Shown here piece by piece: positions 20,735 through 33,610 of a DNA stretch of 64,000 nt (within the stretch, counting starts at the first letter, position 1; every line of letters starts with the position of its first letter). This stretch comes from Isoetes taiwanensis (lineage: Eukaryota; Streptophyta; Lycopodiopsida; Isoetales; Isoetaceae). Location of the stretch: positions 13,158,283-13,222,282 of the forward strand of contig JAJEKV010000032.1 of assembly GCA_021234155.1 (NCBI GenBank), read 5' to 3'. Under the pieces are notes generated by a model, which ran no database searches, was not told the DNA's origin, and was given only the letters and a program-made list of their open reading frames with translations. A program made the translations under genes and the position numbers.

Positions 20735-22254
20735 CATCACCGACAAAACCTGTACTGTTGTTTCGTGGACTTCGCAAAAGCTTTTGACACAGTGCCCCGG
20801 GACAGGTTATGAAACAGACTGCGGCAGCTGGGGACTCCCCTTGACTTGCAGAATGCAGTGTATAGGCTGTACGAGGCATGCTCAGGCCGTATCATATCGT
20901 CAGGACAGCTGGTAATCAGTAGTATTGGAGTGCGTCAAGGTTGCCCCCTCTCCCCCACACTCTTTGGCATGTACCTTGACCAGCTGGAAGATTGGCTCTC
21001 TGAGCATGGAGGTGCGGCGCCCATCTCATGCATCACACAATCTGGCAAGTCATATATGCTGACGATGTCAACCTCCTGGTCTATACTCCAGAGGACATGC
21101 AACGTCACCTGGATGCTCTCGACACTTTTTGCTGATTCACCGGCATGCGAGTTAACTTGGCCAAAACTAGGGTGCTGCTAGTTTCATCATCCCGTCAGCC
21201 AAAACTTCCCTCATTCACTTATCAAGGACAAAATGTAGTGGCTCCGACCTACAAGTACTTGGGGATCGAGTTCTCTATTACCACCCATTGGGATGCTGCC
21301 ATCAGGTTGCGGGTCACGGCAGGTTGGAAAGCACTATATGTCATGCAGAACAACAGCCACAAGGCAGACTTGTATGCCTGGGGCCACCAGGCAGTCACAC
21401 TTATTTTGGGCATTGGTTGGGCCGCTCCTTTTATATGGGGCAGAAGTGTAGGGTCCGGTGATATCCCTCAACACCTGGAATGACCTCGAGCAGGTGCAGA
21501 AAGCCTTCTTGGCACGAGCCCTTGGGGTAAAGTCCACAGTTCCATACCAGATCCTACTTCAGGAGACAGGTTTTCTACCCTTTCAACGGGCTGCATTGGA
21601 ACGCCATATCATTTACTTCTAGAAGGTGGTTGCTATGGGTGATACACGTTTGCCCAACCTTGCTTTGGCCATGGCGATGGGCCCCCAGTGCCTGAAAGCC
21701 TGCTGGAAGGACAAGCAAGCTCAGTGGTTCTCATGATGGGGTGTACAGGCAAACAGATACGTACATGTAAGGACAAAGAAAGATCACAAGGCACTTAAGT
21801 TGTACCTAGATGCTACTTTCCTTCGCAAGCTCTGGGATGCAGATGCTCTGACGCACGTTAAGCTGGCACACTATCAGCAACAAGTCAATTCCAGGCTTAC
21901 GAAGGGCCCACACCAGTACTTATACACCCAGTTGCCCATGAAGAAGCGCAGACTTATAGCTTCCATTCGCACGAGTGCACATCGCCTCCGCATTGAGACA
22001 GGACGTTGGGCTCGGGAAGCACGAGAGCAAAGGCTTTGCCAGTGTTGCCACCAAGGCGCTATTGAGGATGAATGTCATGCCCTCTAGATCTGCCCAGCGT
22101 TTGCCCATATCAGAGAGCAGTATGTTCAATTACTAGTGCCTGGCCAACCGTTGCATGAGTTATTGAGTACGGCATCAGTGGGTTTGTTGGGGTCATACAT
22201 CCAGGAGGTTATGGATGCACAGACTCAGTTGTATCTTCCAGGACGGTATTGAAC
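20735..22254 (+). pseudogene. LINE reverse transcriptase pseudogene
   Basis: Fragments in order are FVDFAKAFDTVPRDRL (first catalytic Asp), GVRQGCPLSPTLFGMYLDQL, a damaged YADDVN region near 21055-21070, MRVNLAKTRVLL with TYKYLGIEFS, and AWGHQAVTLILG. The C-terminal half carries RWAREAREQRLCQCC and H residues (21800-22090), which look like the zinc-binding C-terminus. At least six frame changes or stop codons are needed to read it, so it is long dead. Confidence 0.8.
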
Positions 22255-22466
22255 TGTCCTGCACAATTGTACAGCATGCCCGCAGACTTATTACTGCTAA
22301 AGTTTTTCCCTCGAAAACCCTTCGGGGCGGGGGTTTTTTAATCCTGTCAGTAATACGCTTGTTGCTCTCTTTTTTGTTTGGGTCCCATAGGCCAGTCGGT
22401 CTCCGTGGACGCTAAAAATCTATTCTATTATATATGTTACACCACCACCACCACCACCACCACTAC
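20735..22466 (+). mobile_element. Decayed LINE fragment with (ACC)n tail
   Basis: Reverse-transcriptase coding sequence with many frameshifts and stops (20735-22254) is followed by a ~180-bp 3' region and a CACCACCACC microsatellite at 22441-22466 that may be the element tail. The family differs from the minus-strand L1-type LINE, since this RT reads GVRQGCPLSPTLFG and YKYLGIEFS. The 5' end is truncated or unclear. Confidence 0.7.
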
Positions 22467-23205
22467 CACAAAACATTTATTGCGGCGGGCTGCCATAGAC
22501 ATTTTTTTCATTTCAAACTTGCAAGCTAAGTCCATTCATCATTTAATAATGCAATACCAATTTAGTAACTCGTTTCTATCAATGTGAAATTGTGCAAGAT
22601 GGATATGCAAAATTGAAATAATCCAATTGGGTCAAAAATTTCATGAAAAACAAAAAGTCAATTACTAAGGCTTCATTTTTATGCAATTTTTCCTACTAAA
22701 CAATTTAATACACTAGAATTTAATACAACAATACATGTGATTCTTAATCTAAAGCGCAATGGTCGAGGCAACATTAAAAATGTGAGCACCCATTACTGAG
22801 CATACTATAATTGATGCTAGCAGGTCTACCAGTCCAGAAAAGGCAGAGTCTATTTCTTTAGCATGTCGGCAAATTAGATGTCGTTATTTGACCTGACCAA
22901 GTGTACCTCAGTAGTTTATCATCGTTTGTCGGTGGCAGTAGCTCATGGTTTGTTCCCATCAGCATGGCTGCTCCCATCAGGGTTTGCACTCGTCACCGGG
23001 AGGAAGATCAAGCCAAGAAGAGGAGGTTTCCTAAAACAATTATCCTCTAGGATCTTAAATTGTGCAGATCAACGGGGCATTTTGCAGCCCTTAATGGCGA
23101 TCCGGCCTAATTCTAATTTGTCTTGGAGTTTCTTAAGAGTGAGCGGCTTTTCTAACTTACCTAGACGTATCCATAATTTGTAAATATCTTTTTACATCTT
23201 CAAAA
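22467..23205. other. Intergenic DNA, nothing recognised
   Basis: AT-rich sequence without a supported gene or repeat boundary. A short stretch with GTATGGAGATA at its end is the target of the LINE fragment that follows. Confidence 0.5.
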
Positions 23206-23216
23206 GTATGGAGATA

Positions 23217-23509
23217 TGAATGCCCTTGTGAGTCAGTTTAGGCCGGGTATGAGCCCTCTCTGCCCTTGTTGTGGCCTTCATCGTGAGACTATGGAGCATT
23301 GTCTGGTTTTATGCCCTCACTTGCAGGTTGCCTGGGATTGGGTCAGGGCTCTATTTCAGGTGAGATTGACTAGCCAGCAGTTGCTGCCTCATGTGTATCC
23401 TGGTGCTTGGCCGCTCTTGCGGCAGCAAGCCTTGCATCTGTGCGTGGCTTGGTTGGTGTGGCTGATTTGGAAGCGGCGGCGGTTGTGGATCTTTCAGGGG
23501 ATTCAGTAG
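23217..23509 (+). pseudogene. LINE ORF2 zf-RVT domain fragment
   Basis: About 97 residues with C-P-C-C, then ETMEHCLVLCPHLQVAWDW and CVAWLVWLIWKRRR, the zf-RVT zinc-binding end of a plant LINE ORF2. It starts directly at the truncation point, and the frame is interrupted shortly after IFQGIQ. Confidence 0.88.
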
Positions 23510-23794
23510 CCTGCAGCCTCTCTGATTCCTCGACTCAGGTGCAAGCTATTTCAAAGCTTTCTGGTGTTCCCGGGATTAGTAGAGCGGAAGTTTGCCATTT
23601 GGCGAGACTTCCTGGGTGTTGTAGATGGTGATGGTCGGTTTGTACAGCAGTAGAGTTGCAGTTTTTCTGTGAGTTTGTTGTGGAGTGTCGAGGTATCGCT
23701 GTCTCATTGGGGCAGTTCTTCTTCCTCCTCACTTGCTTTGTAACATTACCATTCTTTTAATATATTGATGACACAGTTTTCAAAAAAAAAAAAG
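23217..23794 (+). mobile_element. 5'-truncated LINE insertion
   Basis: A LINE 3' fragment of about 578 bp ends in TTTTCAAAAAAAAAAAA. It is flanked by an 11-bp target duplication GTATGGAGATA (23206-23216 and 23795-23805). Its last ~70 bases (CCTCCTCACTTGCTTTGTAACATTACC onward) recur as a complete tiny insertion at 34561-34632, showing an active family. Confidence 0.9.
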
Positions 23795-23805
23795 GTATGG
23801 AGATA

Positions 23806-24592
23806 CTACATCGAAGTTGTGTTCAGAGTTCTTTTTCAAAACCTCAAGCACTTATTTTCCTGGCAGTGCAAACTTGATTTCCTTTCTAAGAGTACCAGCA
23901 CAAACCCTTTTTGCAAGCATTTCGAAAAGAGTACCAACACAAGCCAAAGAAAGCCACCAGAATGGTTTGTTCATTCAACGGAATTAGGTCTAATGGACTA
24001 GGACTTAATGGTTTTACCATGTTCTGATATGCTAGAGAATATTTGAATTTGGCTATCTTCATCTTATAAGAACGTGGCAAAATAGTAGCTTACCTTGCTT
24101 AGAGCTAAGGGATCACCTTCCATGTAGTCTGTCATTGTTGTTTGGACGATGTTTTTGCTGAATCAGATTAACTCGAAGCCATCTGGCTTGCCCTTGCGAC
24201 TGTAAAACTCACTATTCACACTTGTATACAATGGCGCAAGCATGTCTACTTGCACATAAGGCAATTTCATCGCAACACTGGCATCACCGACGTGTCTAGC
24301 GGATCTATCTTTGCAGTAGAAGGAACTCTAAAGCCTTGTGTTGCTTGTAGAGGAGGAAATCCTGGGTCGATTCTAATATCCGGCTTGCTTAGAGAGGAAG
24401 GTAACATAAACCTATGGCGGATGAAAAGCTTATGGCGGGTAGCTACATGTGGCACAACAAGCCGCAACTAGATTGCGGCGCAGAACAAGAAAAAAAAAAA
24501 AAAAAAAAAGAGAAAAAAGTAATTACAAACTGTTTATATATGTTCAGATTACTATTGCCACTGCCTGCAACTACCACTATGATGACAATGAT
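23806..24592. other. Intergenic DNA ending in a purine run
   Basis: No gene supported. A tract of about 20 A followed by GAGAAAAAAG at 24488-24520 could be the tail of an unidentified retroposon whose body would be about 24240-24487. I saw no matching copy or target duplication. Confidence 0.4.
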
Positions 24593-24834
<242 letters not shown>

Positions 24835-25097
24835 TGCCCAAGCATGGGTGTATTATCTCTAATATTAGAGTGAATGTAAGAAAGGTTTACCAGCAAAATT
24901 GGGATGAGAAATAAGTGTCGCATTTGCTTTATGAACTAGACATTGTTACATTTTAGTTGTCACCTACTATCGTTGACATAAAAAATGACCCCCAGCTATA
25001 TGCTTTCACCCTTGTTGCAATGCATCTAATTCACTTCTTGTAACTGGATGAGTAGATCTTAGAGCATCCATAGTTGGATAAAATACTTTGGAATTTT

Positions 25098-25250
25098 CAC
25101 TAGTACAAAAACAAGGTATAAATGGCACAAACGAGGTTGAACATAACACATATGTGCACAAATGGCACATAATATATTTTCACATATATGTTATTTATGC
25201 TCCGCCTTTTCTTTGCCATTTACACCTATAGTTGTGTTTTTATCCTCCAG
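25098..25250. mobile_element. Decayed CACTA-type MITE
   Basis: Starts CACTAGTACAAAAACAAGGTAT and contains AAATGGCACAAA, GCTCCGCCTTTT and GCCATTTACACCTAT, the same words in the same order as the intact MITE at 43032-43227. The right end is eroded (TGTGTTTTTAT). Confidence 0.65.
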
Positions 25251-26156
25251 ATTGTGTCAGACCTTTGGTTAGTTTCTTATGGTCTTCTTTGATATTAAAG
25301 TGGAGGACTAAAGTCCTTTCGCCAAAACATCTGTGAACAATCACTACTCCAATTGTCTTGGAAACAATCAGTCTTAGAGCAGGTATATAATTAGATATGT
25401 ATTGGCATGAAAACATACTATTTTGGTATGTTTAAGTGCCCAAACCTTACAGTACTATTTCGTTAGGGCAAGGAAGTTCGTGTACACTGTGTAACTTGGG
25501 TTTAAGGTGCTAGATTTTGGGAGCCCGTTTGAATTGAGAAATTTGTTTATATGGTGGAATTGCCGACCGTCAATGCCATAGCCAAGCTTTGAACAACAAG
25601 AATTATGTTTTTGATTTAGTGTAACAGAAAATAGGTTTTCCGATGCAAATGCAGAGGATTTTGGGGAAAGGTCTGTTCTTGTTTATGCCAGTCAAGTAAG
25701 ATCAAAGATGGAGCAATTATGGTTATGCCATGATTTTTTAAGAACGGATCTCAGATGATATTAAGTTAAAGATGGCTATATCAAGTTGCCGTTAAATCCC
25801 AAAAAGGGAATAGGTGGTCCAATGAAATTAAATTTGCTTGCTAGTTTTGCTTAATACTAAGAACGTAATTGTTGAGCATGCCTTTTGCATGCAAATCAAT
25901 TTACAGCTCATTAGTTCAAGTGACACCATAGGACTCAAATTTGGCGTCGCACAAGTTTGGCGTTCTTTTGAAGTTCATATCGTATTCAATCAGGTCGACC
26001 ATAAGACCATTGACTTATGCGTTTTGATTGAGAAAAACTTTGATCATTGTTTAAATTTGTCCATGATCATAAATTAGCTCTAGCTGTATAATTTACATTT
26101 CTTCATGCAATGGAAATGCTCAATCAATATACTCAAGTTCGAAATCTGAGCAGTTT
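25251..26156. other. Intergenic DNA, nothing recognised
   Basis: No gene or repeat that I can support. It ends at the solo LTR. Confidence 0.5.
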
Positions 26157-27567
26157 TGACGTTCCAGTATAATATACGGTGTGAATATATATATTATACT
26201 ATCACGCCACTCGTACATGTCACCTTGATGACATGTACTTGGAAACCATAAAGGGTTGCACCCTAGGGGGGCAACCTCTTATGTTGCACATGTCTATAAA
26301 CATATGCATTTCAGCTTCCTTGAGCTATGCTGGCCAAGTCAAGCTGCTAATTCACATTGCCTGATGTCGCCAAGCAGTTTTTCACAACAAATCCTGAAGA
26401 TTCAGTCGCCTTCGACCCAAGCAAAGGCATGGATGCGTTTCGAGGTGCAGGAGAAAGTCAAGGATCAGGTGAACAATGATTCTGTTGTGCAATGCTGACT
26501 TTTAGTCCGGCAATGAGCTGCGTTAGCATGTTAGATTAGCCTTAGCATTCTTATAGATTCTGAGATCACAAGCCCAACAAAGGAACCTAACCATGTATGT
26601 ATAGGTAGACCGATTAGATGTTATTCTGTATTTCAGTTCTATGTGATGATGTTCTATTATGTGCGCACTCCTATGTATTGGGAAGGGGGGTAGAGACTCT
26701 GAAAGCTTCAGTAGTTGATATATTTAGATAGCCTCATTAATTTCCAATTAATATGGCCTGTGCATAAGAGCCTCCCTGGTTGTGGGTGGCGGGGCTAGAC
26801 CGGTGGATAAGGAGGACATGTCCCATTGCAGATCGATCCCTCTAGTGTGTAAAGCCTACCAGGGATCTTAGCGGCTAGGCCTAATGGCGTGTCACTGCGT
26901 GTGGACAAGGCATGGCCTCGACACCTCTTGGGTGATGCGTCACCTTCAATTATATTCAAGTCGTAGACAGGCAGTGGACCTCTAGCCGCCTGTGATGGGC
27001 ATGCATACCTCTGAGGAGGTGATCTTCTCCTGCCTTATCAGGACTGGGGAGATGAAACCCAGGAGTAGCCCCCTTGGCTATGCACCCGGCAGGATACGGT
27101 CCAGTCTCAAGACTTATCAGTCTATTCTGCAAAGTATGCACAGTAGGGGATGGAGAGGACTACCCAACAGCCATGTTCCTATGCCAGCCCAATCCATTGA
27201 CATGAATCCTATCTACTATGACTTCTGGAGACCCAAGCCATCAGTCCATTCCCCTTGAGTCTGAGCCTTGGGTAGGATCTCCCCCATGATGATGTTGTTG
27301 ACGTTCTTACACATGTATGCTATGGTGAGCCACCCTTCGAGGTGGAGCTATTTATAATTGATGTCATGTGCTCATGTTTATTTACGCTTCCGCAGCTGGG
27401 ACGGTCCCAAGGGAAGACGGGATAAATGATACGTCCATTCTTTCTCATCGATTCCTTGCCAAGGAATTGGTGTCAGATGGACGGCCGCTGTCAGCTTGGT
27501 TGCCAGAGGGAGGAACTCCAGCTTCCGATACGACAGGAGCATCGTAGACGAAGTAGGGGACATCACA
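26157..27567 (+). mobile_element. Solo LTR of the TGACGT retrotransposon family
   Basis: Begins TGACGTTCCAGTATAATATAC and ends GGGGACATCACA, matching the starts and ends of the LTRs at 42678-44420 and 45765-47298. Shared internal words include ACCCTAGGGGGGCAAC, TATTGGGAAGGGGGGTAGAG, GGTTGTGGGT, AGCCTACCAGGGATC and GAGTCTGAGCCTTGGGTAGGAT. No primer-binding site or internal region follows. A CAGTT pentamer lies one base outside each end (26151-26155 and 27569-27573), consistent with a target duplication. Confidence 0.85.
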
Positions 27568-27623
27568 TCAGTTTATTTTGTAGATTTTTTTTATATTGGA
27601 TGATTGTATTTCTATAGTCATTA

Positions 27624-27881
<258 letters not shown>

Positions 27882-29557
27882 ATTTTTATGGATTTGAGGC
27901 ATTCTCTATGCTAGGTATCCCATTTTTTGGATTTCCATCTTGACGTTGGGATTTCATCTCACAAGGTAATGATAATAATGGATTTAGCGATATGATGGAT
28001 GTTGTATTAATAATTGGGATACCCATCTGAAATTAATTATATGCAATTTGATAGAATTCTAGAATTGGACTCACATAAATACGACAAAAGCTCCCGAAAT
28101 AGATAGGCTTCTCATTCATCTCAGTAGATTTTTTACAATGGTGGATGGGTAGCCGCACACCTGCAAACTACCCACGAGAATGAAAAACATAGGGAATATC
28201 CAATTACACAACTTGGAGCTCAAAATATACAATGCTAATAGATGTTGGTTTGTGTATCCACCAAACTCTTATCGCCGGAATTAAAAAACCTCGCCCTTTT
28301 GGATTTTCAAGGGAAAACCCCCTAATGATAAGCTCTTGGCAAGGGGCTTGGACAAACATAAGGCTGAGTAATCGCTCCCCAAAAAACTCATGAATGAAGA
28401 AGTCGAAGCTGCTTATCATCATGTACATGTAAACTTCTTAAATAGAGGGACTGATTATGCATGCCATGTGACAAAACAAATTCCTCAAATAGAGCGACTG
28501 ATCACAGTGTCACACGACAATTATATTAAACAATCATATTAAAGGAAGGGAAGGATGGATTTCAAAGAATAAGAATTAGGTATTACTAAGAGATCCCAAA
28601 TGAACCAGAGCCCCAGAAAATGTTTGCAATGCATACATGCGAGACATGCATGCTTGCCCATTCTAGAATCATGATCCGATGGCTCAGATTGCTGGCATTC
28701 TAGAATTAGACTCGTATGAATATGAGGAAAGCTCCAGATAAGAAGCCCAGGGGTTTCACCTCTATATAAGGGATATATGGCATGTACGTTCCTTGGGTCT
28801 ATAGAAAAACCTTTGTATACAGCTTGCCATCCATGAAAACCCCTTTTTATACAGTCTTGTGCTCTCAAGGTTGGAATACCCTATTCCTTACTTTTACACC
28901 CAGTTTGGTCCTAGCTTATCTTGCCCTTAACCATAACTTTTATTGAGTAGTTTATTCATCTATTGTACCACGTAACTTACATTTACCTCATTACAAAATG
29001 AGGAAACATCAGTAGAAATAAGAGTTGAAGTTATATTGATAATATTGACGAGCTGAACTTGATTTTGCCCTTAAGAACAAAGGTTGATATAAATTTTATT
29101 TGGAATTTATAGTAAACTTAGCTAGATTACCTTACAAAACAAATGCTTCATTGTAACATTACTTTTGCTAGAAGTAAGATGGCAAGGTCCCCCTCTCAAA
29201 ACTATACGCCATGTCTAAGCTCAAAATGTAAATGGTCTTGTAAATGTACATATATTTTGAAAATAAAAAAAAAAAAAACCCTTCCCACCCACACACCCTT
29301 TTTATATAGAACACATATCTGAAACCCCCTTGATAAGAAGAGAGCTTCAGCTGACCAAAACGAGATTGAGGGTGAAGGTCGAAGGAATTAGTCCAAAGAA
29401 GAGACAAGGCAAGAAAGAACATGCCACAACATAGAAAAAAATGCTAAAATGGTCAAGCCAAAATCCCTTGCATGCTTTCAAAAAATAAGAATAAGGTACT
29501 GCTGAGAGAAGAGGAAGCGTCAATAAGACATTGATGAAGAGCCTTGGCTTAAGTAGC
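27882..29557. other. Intergenic DNA with dispersed low-copy repeats
   Basis: No gene. A ~50-bp segment at 28581-28633 (CCCAAATGAACCAGAGCCCCAG and following) has a diverged direct copy at 29558-29610. GAATTCTAGAATT(G/A)GACTC also occurs twice (28053-28072 and 28698-28712). Boundaries are unclear. Confidence 0.4.
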
Positions 29558-29627
29558 GATCTCCCAAATGAACCAGGGGCCCAAAAAATGCATGCAATGC
29601 ATGCATGCGAGTTTATTATAATAGACT

Positions 29628-29663
29628 AGAAAAGGGCCCGGCCTGACGGCCGGGCCCTTTTCT
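29628..29663. repeat. Perfect GC-rich palindrome with 16-bp arms
   Basis: AGAAAAGGGCCCGGCC, a TGAC loop, then GGCCGGGCCCTTTTCT, with no mismatch. It sits in a ~110-bp GC-rich island within AT-rich DNA. The shape resembles a bacterial intrinsic terminator, but the context is plant nuclear DNA. Confidence 0.95.
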
Positions 29664-29759
29664 TTCACACCATTCCTCGGCTCGGCCGGCCTCCGGCCAG
29701 CCTCGCCTCGATCTGGACCCACCCATGCCCTTCTTTTTTGTAGTATTCCTCGACGCATC

Positions 29760-31552
29760 TTGTTCTATCTTTGAAATATTTTATAATGGCTATAATTGGC
29801 TTGACCGTTATAAAATTGAAGACCCTTTTTTCTTCTTTTCATAGTAGAAACAGCATTGTTACTTAGCTGCCATTGAAATGGAAATTCGACTGTATACCAA
29901 TCTCTTCGTGCATTTAGATACCCTGACGTAATCCGCAAGCTGAAGGCTGAGAAAAAACCAATATCACATAAAAGCAATTTAAAGTTTAATTCCTGCATTG
30001 CTACAACAAGATTTGGTAACTCTAGCTATGACTAAAATGGATGAAATTTTGAATGCTATGCTCTACCATAAGAAAGAAACTCGACCATTTCCATTCATCT
30101 GTTCTGCCATACATGGTTAACATTTGCAGAAGTGCATTCTAGGCACAAATGCATCAAAATGTAACCTGAAACGATTTTGGTAAGTTTATGTTATCACTCA
30201 CGTGCTCAAGACCATTCCCAACACCAGCTCGTGCTCCTCCACCTCAACATCACCATCCCCTTGTGCGTCCCGATCTGCCATGTCTGAATGCCAAAATGCC
30301 AAAAGATTAACAAAATTTCATTGGATCCATGAAGTTTCAGGTAAAAAAAGAGGTAAAAAGCTCAACACAAGCTAATACCAAGTGTAATAATGCTTCCATA
30401 ACTCAGATCAAACTTCTCAGTAAATAGTTCAGCTAATTTCGAGCTATGGTATCAGAGAGATTAGCAGCTCCAGCACAAGCTAATACCAAGTGTAATGATG
30501 CTTTGATGACTCAGATCATATCTCTCACTAAATTGTTCAGCTAATGTCCAAATTGGACAAGACGGGCTGCGCTTAAAGAAGCAAGCTTGATTTTAACCAA
30601 ATCCAAAATTTGAGTTATACTTGCAAAATGCTTGACAGGGCTTAGTTTTATAGTAGTGGAGGATATGGGCCACAATGCATTCAAGGCCCTACATTTGCAT
30701 GCTAATTACCTTTTCAAAAGAACATCTGGTGTTAAAGCTGCATACTAAGCACACCAGAAGATGTGCTTGGAACTTTTGTGTTGGCTTGGCATGCCAATTT
30801 CTTAGAACCGCACTTGCCCTGGAAAAAAATATACTTGTACTTTACAACACTGTGTGTGACATCTTTGGGTGTTATATTATCTTTTCTCTCAAACATGTCC
30901 TTGCATGTAGGTGAATCTCAATACTATAACTGTGATTGCTTGCAACTAGAATTGTTGTAGCACATTTGCAGCAGCATTAGATAAACCCAGTTCTAGTTTT
31001 GGTTTGGAAAATAATATTGAAAATAAAAATGTCATAAAATAAGGTTTGTAAGCTTCACAGTCATAATAGGTTATTTCTGATATGAAGGGCATTATAAAGA
31101 CCGCTCTGCTAAGTATGCTAGTTTGGCCAAGTAGTATTCATGAGGATTACAAGTTCTTTTTTGCACTAAATGTTCTGAGTTCATCGTAGTAAAATTGGTG
31201 TTATGTGATAGCTATGTGCACAAAACATTCTATTCGTATCACCATGTTATTAGTTTGACATTTCAAATCTCTTAAGACCTTTTTCTTTTATCTGTGCATT
31301 TTTCTGGAGCTGCGTTGTGTTAGCATCTTGATAGTAACATCAATCGAAGCAAAGCACTTGCTTGAGAAGAAGCTCTTTTTAATGTGCGATCCTGTTGCTT
31401 TTCTCTATATTCGATCAAATGAAAAAAAGCTGGTAAAAGCAATACACATCCTCCAATGGAAATGGGATGAGAAATTTGAGCTTCAGGTTTGTGATTGATG
31501 ATTTTGTGATGCATCATGTTATGGTTTTGTTATGTTATTATTTTTGCGTTTA
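29760..31552. other. Intergenic DNA, nothing recognised
   Basis: AT-rich. Small ORFs (for example 30675-30914) show no recognisable motif. A short duplicated phrase CAAGCTAATACCAAGTGTAAT occurs at about 30367 and 30475. Confidence 0.45.
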
Positions 31553-31856
31553 GGTATTTGGTCTAGTGGTAACACACTAGTTCTTGCAACTATAGGTCTC
31601 GAGTTCGAGACCGCCCAGAATCGCACTTTGAACTGTTGGGTGTCAATACCCATAGATGCAATGTAAAGTTGTCGGGGCAGGGCCCAACTGAGCAATGTAG
31701 TGTGTGTAAAGTTGTCGGGGGCAGGGCCCAACTGAGCAATGTAGTGTAAAGTTGTCGAGGGCAGGGCCCAACTGAGCAATGTAGTGTGGTGTATGGTCAC
31801 ATGTCTAGTTGGATGCAGTGGCGTGACGTTAAAATACTATCTATCTATCTATCTCT
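31553..31856 (+). mobile_element. tRNA-derived SINE with internal triplication
   Basis: The A box TTTGGTCTAGTGG (31557-31569) and B box GTTCGAGACC (31603-31612) form a tRNA-like head. The body contains GTTGGGTGTCAATACCC. A ~45-bp unit GTAAAGTTGTCGGGG(G)CAGGGCCC and following AACTGAGCAATGTAGTGT is present three times (about 31662-31786). The 3' end is GTGACGTTAAAATA plus CTATCTATCTATCTATCTC. The copy at 504-712 has the unit once, so the triplication arose in this copy or subfamily. Confidence 0.85.
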
Positions 31857-32018
31857 AACTTCAAGACTTAAAAGTAATAATAAGATTTTGTCATGTGTTG
31901 ATTTGATTTAGGTAAAAGATGTCGGCAGCCAACTATCTATCTATCTCTAACTTCAAGACTTAAAAGCAATAATAAGATTTTGTCATGTGTTGATTTAATT
32001 TAGGTAAAAGATGTCGCC
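31839..32018. repeat. 92-bp direct duplication at the SINE tail
   Basis: ACTATCTATCTATCTCTAACTTCAAGAC followed by GATTTTGTCATGTGTTGATTT and TTAGGTAAAAGATGTCG appears twice (starts near 31840 and 31933), with few differences. The second copy includes the tetranucleotide tail, suggesting slippage or unequal exchange anchored in the tail. Confidence 0.85.
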
Positions 32019-33610
32019 AGCCGAGTCCTGCAAAGTTCTTAGGCATTGTGGACATACCATTGATGAAGGTTGGTATTGAAAAAAGTTCCTCGTAGAATTA
32101 TCAAATTTCTTCATGAGCTTAGGAAAAATGCTAATTATTGAATCTATTATGATAGTTTGAACCAAATGTGTCTAAAGTAAGCTAGTAAAAGACCTCCAAA
32201 GGCCTGAGAGCGATAAGCAACATGATGAGGTGCACATACTTGCAACATTCAAACCATTCGCCAACAGAGAAATGAAGAAGAGCTTGCATTTGATGATAAA
32301 AAGGAATGTATATAGCGCCAAAACAGAAATTAATAAGAGCTTGCACGTATGGTGAAAACGAGTCTATGTAAAGCGAGTCTATGCAGAACTAAAACACTAG
32401 TCAAGATGAGAAGCCAGCAATTGGTGAAAAAACTTACCATAATCAATTGGAGGCTAGCTTGAAGAGACAAGTGGATGAAGGAGAATCAGAGGTCATCTCC
32501 ATGGACTCAGATAATGAAGGTTGGGAATCTAATATTGGTCCTGTGATCAGAAAATGTGTATAAAGGGCCTGCCGGGTTAACCCTCTGGGTAACCCGAGAT
32601 CCCATTAAAACTTACATGGACACGAATAACTTGGTATGCATGAATTGATGCACTGCAAAAGCATTCTTAAGATAAAACCCAAGGTAAATAAAACCCAATA
32701 AACATGTAAGAACACTACTTTTAGAGAATCATAATATCATACTATGTACAATGAAAATTCTTTCGCTCTAAAAATTACAATGTCGTCTTTACTATGTAAC
32801 CACAAGGCCTTGCCAAAGGCTCACAAGATCTTAAGCATTTAATACATTTCGACTCTCAACCATACCATGATCCTTCAAGCCTCATCTATCTGTTTACACT
32901 ATGAACACGTGGTGTTAGTCAAAAAGACTAAGTGGGGGGTTTGAAGCATTTAGAAAATGTTGTCATAATCAACAAGATGTGTGACGTAACAGTCACAAGA
33001 ATCATTCTTAGACTTAGATACCTCATCTGAGAATCCCATGCTACCTAGCAATGCAATATTAGCACATAATATGAACAAGGATAATAAGAATCCACATTAT
33101 GAGAAATACATGATCATCAAGCCATCAAAATATATTGTAAATGCACATGCCATACCCTTGCAATTCATGAGATGACCATAAACCATGAGAAATTATAAAA
33201 TAACTATGAGATATCCATAAGTATGCAGTGGAACTCCGGTTCATACGACCATCCAGCTGATCAGACCCTGTAGCAAATACGAGCGGGGTAAGCCTCATGT
33301 GCACACACCCACCTCGCCTGCGTCCGGCGCTAGGGGACCACTTCCAAGCCATGTAGCGCAATGAAACACCCTCATCGGGGTGACAATGCCCGATGTCAAG
33401 AACAAGAACAATCGCGAGCCCAAACCACCGCAAATGGACTCCGACCCCCGAGGATATGCACTTACATCAACTAAGAACTTAGTACATGTCCCATATGTCA
33501 AATTTTAATCACATTCATCATCATAATCCAAGAATCTAGAGTCACAACTCACATGCATTTCCACCATGCATATATATATCAAGACAACATATAACAAGCT
33601 CTTGTTCACT
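32019..33610. other. Intergenic DNA, possible old LTR remnant
   Basis: No gene. The GC-richer stretch 33225-33480 vaguely resembles a minus-strand LTR core (on the minus strand GGCTTACCCCGCTCG and GGGTCTGATCAG) but has no terminal repeats or partner copy, so I do not call it. Confidence 0.35.

Noticed and set aside
33225-33480. Minus-strand LTR of the TGACGT family
   Set aside because: Only short words resemble the LTR core. There are no ends, no primer site and no partner.
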